Below are positions 1 to 5,061 of a DNA stretch of 7,330 nucleotides, piece by piece. The stretch covers positions 18,274 to 25,603 of the forward strand of contig DJIP01000002.1 of the NCBI GenBank assembly GCA_002433675.1, read 5' to 3'. Source of the stretch: Halomonas halophila (GTDB taxonomy: Bacteria > Pseudomonadota > Gammaproteobacteria > Pseudomonadales > Halomonadaceae). The position numbers were made by a program, and so were the translations under genes. Each line of letters begins with the position of its first letter. Position 1 is the stretch's first letter. Below the pieces are notes generated by a model, which worked only from the letters and a program-made list of their open reading frames with translations, was not told the DNA's origin and did not search any database.

Positions 1-28
1 GGCGTGGCCCAGGCCTGGCGGCCACGCC
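1..28. terminator. Inverted repeat at left edge, possible terminator of an off-window gene
   Basis: A perfect 9-bp inverted repeat (GGCGTGGCC at 1-9, GGCCACGCC at 20-28) encloses a 10-nt loop that contains the palindrome CAGGCCTG. Such a GC-rich hairpin at the edge of a non-coding stretch could end transcription of a gene left of the window. No T-tract follows on the + strand, and what lies on the other side cannot be seen, so a simple repeat or a regulatory structure is equally possible. Confidence 0.35.
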
Positions 29-246
29 CGTCTACGATCTTACAGCGTCGACGTCTTGTCGAGGGCTCGTGGGTGCCTGGCCCAAACGATATGGGGCCAC
101 TGGTCCTATGGCGTCGATGCTCGACGGGGGAGAGTGAGTCACATGGCGGGTCGGACCTGACGGCGCTCGCCAGCCAATGACGATCAAGATGTGACACCCG
201 CAACAAGATTCCGCTTAAAGCGGCACAACAATGATGGGAGTTCCGC
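29..246 (+). promoter_or_regulatory. Non-coding upstream region of the + strand TRAP operon
   Basis: No convincing gene lies here. It should contain the promoter for the dctP-dctQ-dctM operon, but I see no clear -35/-10 pair and no good sigma-54 site. Three dyads stand out. The first is TGGCCC/GGGCCA at 78-83 and 94-99. The second is CGTCGA-TGC-TCGACG at 112-126. The third is CCGCTT-A-AAGCGG at 211-223, which sits 12 nt before the ribosome binding site. Spaced dyads of this kind upstream of a transporter operon are typical of operators, but none matches a consensus I can name. The dctP ribosome binding site GGGAG is at 236-240, six bases before the ATG. Confidence 0.45.
211..223. promoter_or_regulatory. 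13-bp palindrome, candidate operator or leader hairpin
   Basis: CCGCTT and AAGCGG are perfect inverted 6-mers around a single central A, located just upstream of the dctP ribosome binding site. A repressor bound here would block transcription of the TRAP operon. As RNA, the same bases could pair CCGC with GCGG around a TTAAA loop. Which protein, if any, binds is unknown; the IclR regulator at 4193-4966 is one candidate and a regulator outside the window is another. Confidence 0.3.
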
Positions 247-1335
247 ATGCACACCAAGGCCCCTTTCCTTCGTACTACGCCCCCGCGCAACATGCCCCCC
301 ACGGCCACCAAGGCTGCCGCCTCGACCCGGCGCCTCGGCCCACGCCCGCTGGTGGCGGCGATCGCCCTGGCGCTGATGGGCGCTGCTGGCTCGGCCCAGG
401 CCGCGACCTGGAAGATGGCGCTGGGCGACGCCGCCGGCGGCACCCAGCACGAGATGGGACAGACCTTCGCCAAGCTGATCGAGGAAAAGTCCGGCGGCGA
501 CGTCAGCGTGGACCTGTTTCCCAACGGCCAGCTCGGCAGTGAGCAGGACACCGTCAATAACGCCAGCATGGGCCTGCTCGACCTGTCGGTGCTGGCGATC
601 AACAACATCACGCCGTTCTCGCCGACGGTGGGCGTGATGACGTTGCCCTACGTGATCCAGAGTCCCGAGGACGCCCGCACCCTGACTCAGGGCGAGATCG
701 GCCAGGAGATGGTCGACAACACCATCCGTGATGCCGGCGTGCGGATACTGGGCTGGGCCTACTCCGGCTGTCGCCGGCTGACCAACTCGGCGCGGCCGGT
801 GGCGAGCCCCGATGATCTGGATGGCCTGGTCATCCGGGTGCCCAAGAACGAGATCATGATTTCCGCCTACCAGGCCTGGGGCGTCAACCCCAACCCACTG
901 GCCTGGTCGGAGACCTTTACCGCCCTGCAGCAGGGCGTAGTCGACGGCCAGGACAACCCCTACATCACCATCGACGCGATGAAGTTCTATGAGGTCCAGG
1001 ATCACGTCACCGACAGCTGCTATGTGTTCTCCATGGAGCCGCTGATCATGGGCGAAGGCATGTTCCAGAGCCTGTCCGAGGAGCAGCAGCAGTGGGTGCT
1101 GGAGGCCGCTCAGGAGGCCACCGACCACAGCTACGAGTATCTGCTGGCCCAGGAAGACGCGATCAAGACCCGGCTGGTGGAAGAGCACGGCATGGAGATC
1201 ACCGAGCCCGCCGACGGCGAGCAGGCGTGGATCGAACAGGCCACCGCCATCTGGCCCGACTTCTACGACAGCATCGGCGGCAAGGCCAAGCTCGACGAGG
1301 CGCTCGCCGCGCTGGGGCGTGAGCCAGCCCCCTGA
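247..1335 (+). CDS. dctP: TRAP transporter substrate-binding protein (DctP family)
   Basis: This 362-residue periplasmic protein binds a solute, probably a carboxylate, and delivers it to the DctQ-DctM membrane pair encoded just downstream. The start is supported by GGGAG six bases upstream. The N-terminus is long: about 33 polar residues ending in an Arg-rich stretch (R28, R29, R33), then a hydrophobic core (about 35-47) and a likely signal peptidase I site SAQA|AT after residue 52. The mature part carries the family pattern: a G-Q-L-G turn near 94-97, PVASPDDLDGL before R197 in IRVP (the position of the conserved carboxylate-binding Arg), E222, and GVVDGQDNP at 230-238. Two cysteines (C175, C258) lie in regions that usually form strands near the binding cleft. 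The symbol is a family label; the substrate is not identifiable. A 402-codon reverse-strand reading frame across the gene is a GC-rich shadow. Confidence 0.93.
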   Translation: MHTKAPFLRTTPPRNMPPTATKAAASTRRLGPRPLVAAIALALMGAAGSAQAATWKMALGDAAGGTQHEMGQTFAKLIEEKSGGDVSVDLFPNGQLGSEQDTVNNASMGLLDLSVLAINNITPFSPTVGVMTLPYVIQSPEDARTLTQGEIGQEMVDNTIRDAGVRILGWAYSGCRRLTNSARPVASPDDLDGLVIRVPKNEIMISAYQAWGVNPNPLAWSETFTALQQGVVDGQDNPYITIDAMKFYEVQDHVTDSCYVFSMEPLIMGEGMFQSLSEEQQQWVLEAAQEATDHSYEYLLAQEDAIKTRLVEEHGMEITEPADGEQAWIEQATAIWPDFYDSIGGKAKLDEALAALGREPAP

Positions 1336-1370
1336 TCTGTCACGATGTCGTTGTCGTCTTGAACCCTCCC

Positions 1371-1439
1371 GGCGCCTGACTCCAGGCGCCATGAATCATG
1401 GCACCGCCGGACGTCTGCCATTGGACGCCAGGCGGTGCC
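1371..1439 (+). promoter_or_regulatory. Structured dctP-dctQ intercistronic region with overlapping hairpins
   Basis: Three inverted repeats are packed into 69 nt. GGCGCCTG (1371-1378) pairs perfectly with CAGGCGCC (1383-1390) around an ACTC loop. GCCATGA-A-TCATGGC (1388-1402) is a 15-bp palindrome. GGCACCGCC (1400-1408) pairs perfectly with GGCGGTGCC (1431-1439) and ends six bases before the AGAGG ribosome binding site of dctQ. Neighbouring elements share bases, so they cannot all form at once. In binding-protein transport operons, hairpins at this position commonly protect the upstream message or weaken readthrough, so that the binding protein is made in excess over the membrane subunits. 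That role is inference here. No T-tract follows the first hairpin, so it is not a classic terminator. Confidence 0.55.
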
Positions 1440-1457
1440 TGCTCAGAGGTCGTCGTG

Positions 1458-2009
1458 ATGAATCGTCTATGGAAGCTCGTGGACAACCTCGAGAACTGGC
1501 TGTGCCAGCTATTGCTGGTGACCTTCGTGGCGCTGCTGTTTGCCCAGATCATGTTGCGCAACCTGTTCAGCTATTCGCTGCCCTGGGCCGATGAGCTGGC
1601 TACCTACGCCTTCGTCTGGTTCGCCTACCTGGGGGCGGTCTACGCCGCCAAGAAGTCGGCCCATAACCGTGTCACCTTCCAGTTCCGTTTCTTCCCGCGC
1701 TGGGTGGAGCTGGCCTGCGGTGCGCTGACCGACCTGATCTGGATCGGCTTCAACCTGGTCTTCATCTGGCTCAGTTACGACTTCGTGTTCAACAAGATGA
1801 ATACCTTCTGGAAGTCCCAGACCCTGGGTATTCCGATGAAGGTGTTCTACCTGATCCTGCCGCTGGCCTTCGTGCTGATGACCCTGCGCATCCTGCAGAA
1901 CAACTACCTGCGCTTCGTCAAGCATCGCGAGCCCGTCGATCCCGAGGCCGAGGCCATCGCCGAGGCCAAGTCCTCGACGCTGTCGTCATCCAACGAGAAG
2001 GGAGACTGA
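1458..2009 (+). CDS. dctQ: TRAP transporter small membrane subunit (DctQ family)
   Basis: This 183-residue inner-membrane protein is the small subunit that pairs with DctM in a TRAP importer. Four hydrophobic segments fit the family: about 14-33, 48-64, 84-106 and 125-143. R34 after the first segment and the W43-A-D-E46-L motif before the second are typical of DctQ; H69 follows the second. A charged, acidic tail of roughly 30 residues ends the protein. I chose the ATG at 1458 because AGAGG lies eight bases upstream and the protein begins with the expected short amphipathic stretch. An ATG at 1398 would add 20 residues that fall inside the hairpin region and look non-native. A GTG at 1455 is also possible. 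The stop is three bases before the dctM start. Confidence 0.9.
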   Translation: MNRLWKLVDNLENWLCQLLLVTFVALLFAQIMLRNLFSYSLPWADELATYAFVWFAYLGAVYAAKKSAHNRVTFQFRFFPRWVELACGALTDLIWIGFNLVFIWLSYDFVFNKMNTFWKSQTLGIPMKVFYLILPLAFVLMTLRILQNNYLRFVKHREPVDPEAEAIAEAKSSTLSSSNEKGD

Positions 2010-2012
2010 TCC

Positions 2013-3353
2013 ATGGAGACGACCATCATCTACGTGCTGTTCGGCGTGTTCTTTCTGCTGCTGGTGCTGGGCGCGCCGATCACGGTGTCGCTGGGGGTGG
2101 CCGCGCTTGCCACCTATCTGTCGCTGGGGGAGAACCCCATGGCCTTCGTGCAGATCGCCTTCACCTCGGTGGGGTCCTTTCCGCTGATGGCGCTGCCGGC
2201 CTTTATCCTCGCCGGGGCCTTGATGGAAGCCGCCGGCATCTCGCGACGCCTGGTGGACATCGCCGAGGCCTTCGCCGGGCCGGTGACCGGCGGTCTCGCC
2301 GCCGCCACCGTGTTCGCCTGCATGTTCTTCGGCGCGATTTCAGGCTCAGGGCCCGCCACCACCGCGGCGGTGGGCATGCTGATGATCCCGGCCATGGCCA
2401 ACCGCGGCTACGATCGCGGCTATGGCTCTGCCATCACGGCGTCTTCCGGCGGTCTTGGCGTGGTGATTCCGCCGTCCATTCCCATGGTCATTTTTGGCAT
2501 CTCCGGGATGGGCCTGCAGCCGCCGGCGGAGGCGGTGGCTGAACACGGCGCCTTCCAGACGCTATCGATTCCGAAGCTGTTCATCGCCGGCATTCTGCCC
2601 GGCATGGTGATCGCTGGCTGCCTGTTGACCGTCAATTACATCATCTCGCGCCGGCGTGGCTACAGCGGGCTGAGCGACAGCTGGTCCTGGGACACCATCG
2701 CCAGGAGCCTGAAGCGCGGTGTGTGGTCGATCCTGGCGCCACTGATCATCCTCGGTGGTATCTACAGCGGCCTGTTCACGCCCACCGAGTCGGCCATCGT
2801 GGCCATCGCCTACACCCTGATCGTCGGCATCTTCCTGCACCGCGAGCTCAAGTGGAAGCCGGCGCTCAAGACCCTGGAGACCACCACCTGGATCACCGGG
2901 CGGGTGCTGTTGATCCTGTTCACCGCCACGGTATTCGGCCGACTGCTGGTCGAACAGCGGGTGCCGGCGGTGATCGCCGAGGGCATGCTGGGACTGACCG
3001 ATAACCTGTATTTGATCTGGGCCATGGTTATCGCATTTCTGCTTTTTGTCGGCATGTTCATGGAAACCCTGGCGGCTATCATGATCCTGACGCCGGTATT
3101 GCTGCCGATCATGTACATGCTGGGCATGGACCCGGTGCACGTCGGGATCGTTGTCGTCTGTGCCCTGGCCATCGGTTTCCAGACACCGCCCCTGGGAGAG
3201 AACCTGTTCGTGGCCTCGGGCATCGGCGGCGCCTCCATCGAGGAGATATCGGTCAAGGCGCTGCCATTTGCCGCAAGCTCGGTGTTCGCGCTGTTCGTTA
3301 TTGCATACTTCCCGGAAATATCGCTGTGGCTACCCCGTATGCTGGGGTATTGA
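2013..3353 (+). CDS. dctM: TRAP transporter large membrane subunit (DctM family)
   Basis: This 446-residue polytopic inner-membrane protein forms the ion-coupled transport channel of the first TRAP system. Hydrophobic segments run throughout, fitting about 11-12 membrane spans. Family landmarks are present in order: GAISGSGPATTAAVG (about 107-121), a GY-containing loop, GVVIPPSIPMVIFG (149-162), the second-half repeat motif FTPTESA (255-261), and QTPPLGENLFVASGI (390-404). A loop of about 20 residues with a PPAEAVAEHG core (about 164-185) precedes the conserved KLFIAG and looks longer than in many family members, including the second DctM of this window. The start is set by GAAGGGAG immediately upstream. 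Two bases separate it from the dctQ stop, so the two are probably translationally coupled. Confidence 0.95.
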   Translation: METTIIYVLFGVFFLLLVLGAPITVSLGVAALATYLSLGENPMAFVQIAFTSVGSFPLMALPAFILAGALMEAAGISRRLVDIAEAFAGPVTGGLAAATVFACMFFGAISGSGPATTAAVGMLMIPAMANRGYDRGYGSAITASSGGLGVVIPPSIPMVIFGISGMGLQPPAEAVAEHGAFQTLSIPKLFIAGILPGMVIAGCLLTVNYIISRRRGYSGLSDSWSWDTIARSLKRGVWSILAPLIILGGIYSGLFTPTESAIVAIAYTLIVGIFLHRELKWKPALKTLETTTWITGRVLLILFTATVFGRLLVEQRVPAVIAEGMLGLTDNLYLIWAMVIAFLLFVGMFMETLAAIMILTPVLLPIMYMLGMDPVHVGIVVVCALAIGFQTPPLGENLFVASGIGGASIEEISVKALPFAASSVFALFVIAYFPEISLWLPRMLGY

Positions 3354-3375
3354 TTGCGCACCGTCAGCGCACCGC

Positions 3376-3417
3376 AAAAAAGGCCGGGTGTCTTCGCATG
3401 TCGCGGCGACCCGGCCT
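3376..3417 (-). terminator. Hairpin with A-tract between dctM and usp
   Basis: A 9-bp perfect stem (AGGCCGGGT at 3381-3389, ACCCGGCCT at 3409-3417) with a 19-nt loop is preceded by six A residues (3376-3381) and followed by CTCTCGCC. Read on the - strand it is a stem followed by a T-tract, like an intrinsic terminator, although no - strand gene ends here. On the + strand it lacks the T-tract and could only attenuate or protect the message between dctM and usp. The usp ribosome binding site begins seven bases beyond the stem. Confidence 0.45.
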
Positions 3418-3436
3418 CTCGCCAAGGAGTCACGCC

Positions 3437-3919
3437 ATGCCTGTTGCTATCTCGCGTCTACTTTGTTGCCTGGGGCTGAAGGACGATTGCCGCCAGGTGC
3501 TTGCCCACACCCTGACGCTGGCCAAGGCCACCGGGGCCGAGGTTCACGTACTGCACGCGGTCAAGTCGCTGTCCGATGACGTCATGCATACCCTCAAGGC
3601 CAACATCGGTGAACGCGCTACCCTGGATGACCTGATGGAGCAGCGTCTGCGTCTGGCGCGTGAGCGCCTGGATGAATTTGTCGAGGCCTTCTGGGAAGAG
3701 CATGCGGCCAACCTGCCCGGGCGCGAGGTGGTGGCCGCCAAGTCGGTGCTGGAGGGCTACCCGGCCTCGGAGATCACCCGCTACGCCGTGCGCCATGACT
3801 GCGACATGATCATCATGGCCACCAACAAGCGCGGCTTCGCCTCGTCCTACGCCGGCCGGGTGACCAAGGGCGTGATAAAGCGTGCCAGTGTGCCGGTGGT
3901 GGTGGTGCCACCGATGTAG
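3437..3919 (+). CDS. Universal stress protein family (Usp) attached to TRAP operon
   Basis: This 160-residue cytoplasmic protein has the Usp alpha/beta fold pattern: a first strand (about 6-13), a helix ending in LTLAKATGAEVHVLHAV (26-42), a variable middle helix region, LEGYPASEITRYA (105-117), DCDMIIMATN (121-130) and a final strand VPVVVVPP. The start is fixed by AAGGAGT seven bases before the ATG at 3437; an in-frame ATG at 3326 would lie inside dctM. The ATP-binding pattern G-2x-G-9x-G-S/T is degraded: A128, K131 and R141 replace expected glycines or Ser/Thr, and the usual VDGS after the first strand reads CLGL. Nucleotide binding is therefore doubtful. A Usp gene behind a TRAP operon recalls teaD of the Halomonas ectoine transporter, where the Usp modulates transport; a similar role here is inferred from position only. 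Confidence 0.88.
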   Translation: MPVAISRLLCCLGLKDDCRQVLAHTLTLAKATGAEVHVLHAVKSLSDDVMHTLKANIGERATLDDLMEQRLRLARERLDEFVEAFWEEHAANLPGREVVAAKSVLEGYPASEITRYAVRHDCDMIIMATNKRGFASSYAGRVTKGVIKRASVPVVVVPPM

Positions 3920-3936
3920 CCACGAAGAACGTCAGC

Positions 3937-3976
3937 CTGGCTGGCCGAGCGTGTCCTGACCCGTGCGGTCAGCCAG
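3937..3976 (+). terminator. Weak hairpin downstream of usp
   Basis: CTGGCTGGCC (3937-3946) can pair with GGTCAGCCAG (3967-3976) with one G-T wobble and a 20-nt loop. Alternatively CTGACC (3956-3961) pairs with GGTCAG (3967-3972) around a 5-nt loop. It lies 18 bases after the usp stop, where the + strand operon should end. No T-run follows, so any termination is probably weak or Rho-dependent. Confidence 0.3.
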
Positions 3977-3992
3977 TGTATCTTGGCAACGT

Positions 3993-4056
3993 GTTCATGC
4001 GTTCATGCGTTCATGCGTTCATGCGTTCATGCGTTCATGTGTTCATGTGTTCGTAT
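3993..4056. repeat. Eight-unit 8-bp tandem repeat (GTTCATGC)
   Basis: Five exact tandem copies of GTTCATGC (3993-4032) are followed by two copies of GTTCATGT (4033-4048) and one degenerate GTTCGTAT (4049-4056). Each intact unit contains the palindrome CATG. Reading frames through it would encode an 8-residue repeat, but they lack a plausible start and run antisense into the iclR gene, so I treat the array as non-coding. It lies between the convergent usp and iclR genes. Such arrays gain and lose units by polymerase slippage and are often variable between strains. Confidence 0.93.
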
Positions 4057-4111
4057 GCTCAGTGGTCGAAGGTGTCCTGTCCTTGCCAAGTCGCAGGCCG
4101 GCGATACGCCG
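4056..4111 (-). repeat. Decayed second copy of the iclR 3' end
   Basis: Bases 4056-4079 match 4190-4213, the stop codon and last codons of the iclR gene, at 23 of 24 positions. The identical 14-mer CCGGCGATACGCCG then occurs in the same order at 4098-4111 and at 4221-4234. The spacing differs by 11 bases, which puts this copy out of frame, although the final codons DTFDH-stop are still readable. The likeliest explanation is an old partial duplication, or the remnant of a related gene, left beside the intact regulator. It directly abuts the octamer array. Confidence 0.7.
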
Positions 4112-4113
4112 GC
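4097..4113. terminator. Short GC-rich hairpin downstream of iclR
   Basis: GCCGGCG (4097-4103) and CGCCGGC (4107-4113) form a perfect 7-bp stem with a three-base ATA loop. It sits about 80 bases downstream of the iclR stop, within the duplicated iclR tail, in the convergent gap. It could serve either operon as a stem, but neither side has a T-tract. Confidence 0.3.
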
Positions 4114-4192
4114 GGCATGGACAGCTAGCGCGCTCTTCACATGGCCAGTCAGTCAGCTTATTCAGCCGGCTTGCGCAGACCAGACCATGTGC

Positions 4193-4966
4193 TCAGTGGT
4201 CGAAGGTATCCTGCAACTGCCCGGCGATACGCCGCATCAAGGGCGCCCACTCCATCAGCGAGTCGATGCTGTGGCGTAGCCGGGGGGCGTGGATCGCCAG
4301 CGTCGCCTGGATGCGTCCGGTCTGGTCGTACACCGGCACGGCGATGGCTACCATGCCCTGGATAAACTCCTCGTTATCGGTGCTCAACTCCTTTTCGGCA
4401 ATGTCCGCCAGGCGTCGCTCCAGCTCGTCGGCCTCGGTGGCGGTGTAGGGGGTATAGGCCTCCAGCGGCAGGTGCTTGAGCAGCTGGCGGCGCTGGGCCG
4501 TCCCCATCAATGCCAGAAACATCTTGCCGCTGGCGGTGCAGTGCAGCGGAAGACGCGAGCCCGGCGGCAACTGGATGCGTACCGGCCAGTTGGTCTCCAC
4601 CCGTTCGTAGTAGAGCACCTCGTGGCCTTCCAGCAGGGTCAGGTTGCAGGTCTCGTTGACCTCTTCGGCCAGACGCTTGAGCAGCATACGGCGCGGTGCC
4701 TTGAGGCTCTCGTTGGCGAGCACGCCCATGGCCATGCGGTGCAGCCGTTCTCCGGGAAGCAGATGCCGGCCTTCCACGTCGCGCACGATCAGGTCCTGCT
4801 CTTCTAGCTGCTTGAGCAGGCGATGCAGGGTGGGTTTGGGAATGTCGAGCTGACGCTCCAGGTCCGAGGCGCTGACGCCGTGGATCGAGGTGGCGATGGT
4901 TTCCAGCAGTACCAGGCCTCGTTGCAGCGTCGAGTTGGTCGTGGTCCGAGTGCTTGCTGTAGGCAT
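4193..4966 (-). CDS. IclR-family transcriptional regulator
   Basis: This 257-residue cytoplasmic DNA-binding protein has the two-part IclR structure. The winged helix-turn-helix spans about 12-75: LQRGLVLLETI opens the domain, SASDLERQLDIPK is the first HTH helix and turn, and PTLHRLLKQLEEQDLI (45-60) is the recognition helix. The effector domain (about 90-250) shows NLTLLEGHEVLYYERVE, the hallmark RLPLHCTASGKMFLAL (138-153) and EEFIQGMVAIAVPVYD followed by a strand ending in IHAP. The start has AAGGA six bases upstream. It lies downstream of the second TRAP operon on the same strand, behind a strong hairpin. IclR proteins usually sense small organic or aromatic acids and act on neighbouring catabolic or transport genes, so control of one or both TRAP operons is plausible. 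Its effector cannot be told from the sequence. Confidence 0.94.
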   Translation of the reverse strand: MPTASTRTTTNSTLQRGLVLLETIATSIHGVSASDLERQLDIPKPTLHRLLKQLEEQDLIVRDVEGRHLLPGERLHRMAMGVLANESLKAPRRMLLKRLAEEVNETCNLTLLEGHEVLYYERVETNWPVRIQLPPGSRLPLHCTASGKMFLALMGTAQRRQLLKHLPLEAYTPYTATEADELERRLADIAEKELSTDNEEFIQGMVAIAVPVYDQTGRIQATLAIHAPRLRHSIDSLMEWAPLMRRIAGQLQDTFDH

Positions 4967-5010
4967 ACGCGATCCTTGACGACGGAAAATGGTGGCAGGG
5001 GCTCATGATA

Positions 5011-5040
5011 ACGCGGCAAGCCCGGTGAGGCTTGCCGCGT
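5011..5040 (-). terminator. Strong hairpin after the second dctM
   Basis: A perfect 12-bp stem (ACGCGGCAAGCC at 5011-5022, GGCTTGCCGCGT at 5029-5040) has a 6-nt loop. On the - strand it begins 21 bases after the dctM stop and is followed by TTATCAT, a poor T-tract. It probably ends or attenuates the TRAP transcript before iclR. The iclR start lies 44 bases beyond it, so iclR would need its own promoter in that short gap or depend on readthrough. I see no convincing promoter there; TATCAT (5010-5005, - strand) is a possible -10 without a matching -35. Confidence 0.68.
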
Positions 5041-5061
5041 GCTCCTGCCTGCCTGTTGGTG

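Noticed and set aside
184..1392. 402-codon reverse-strand reading frame opposite dctP
   Set aside because: It lies entirely antisense to a protein with clear signal peptide and TRAP binding-protein motifs. Its translation is low-complexity and rich in H, G, R and Q, as expected of a GC-rich shadow.
1398..1457. 20-residue N-terminal extension of the first DctQ
   Set aside because: This stretch lies inside the hairpin region, its start has no ribosome binding site, and the residues do not resemble a DctQ N-terminus. The ATG at 1458 has AGAGG at proper spacing.
3326..3436. 37-residue N-terminal extension of the Usp protein
   Set aside because: It would start inside dctM and cross the hairpin; the AAGGAGT site fixes the start at 3437, and the Usp first strand begins just after.
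247..3919. Assignment of the + strand operon as the ectoine transporter teaABCD
   Set aside because: Gene order and the trailing Usp are similar, but the binding protein and the Usp do not resemble TeaA and TeaD closely as I know them, so the substrate is left open.
3993..4056. CRISPR array
   Set aside because: The units are 8 bp and directly adjacent without spacers, and no cas gene is nearby.
3963..4448. 161-codon + strand frame through the octamer repeat (repeated HAFMRSCV-like units)
   Set aside because: The periodic protein is a product of the 8-bp array, there is no ribosome binding site, and the frame runs antisense into the iclR coding sequence.
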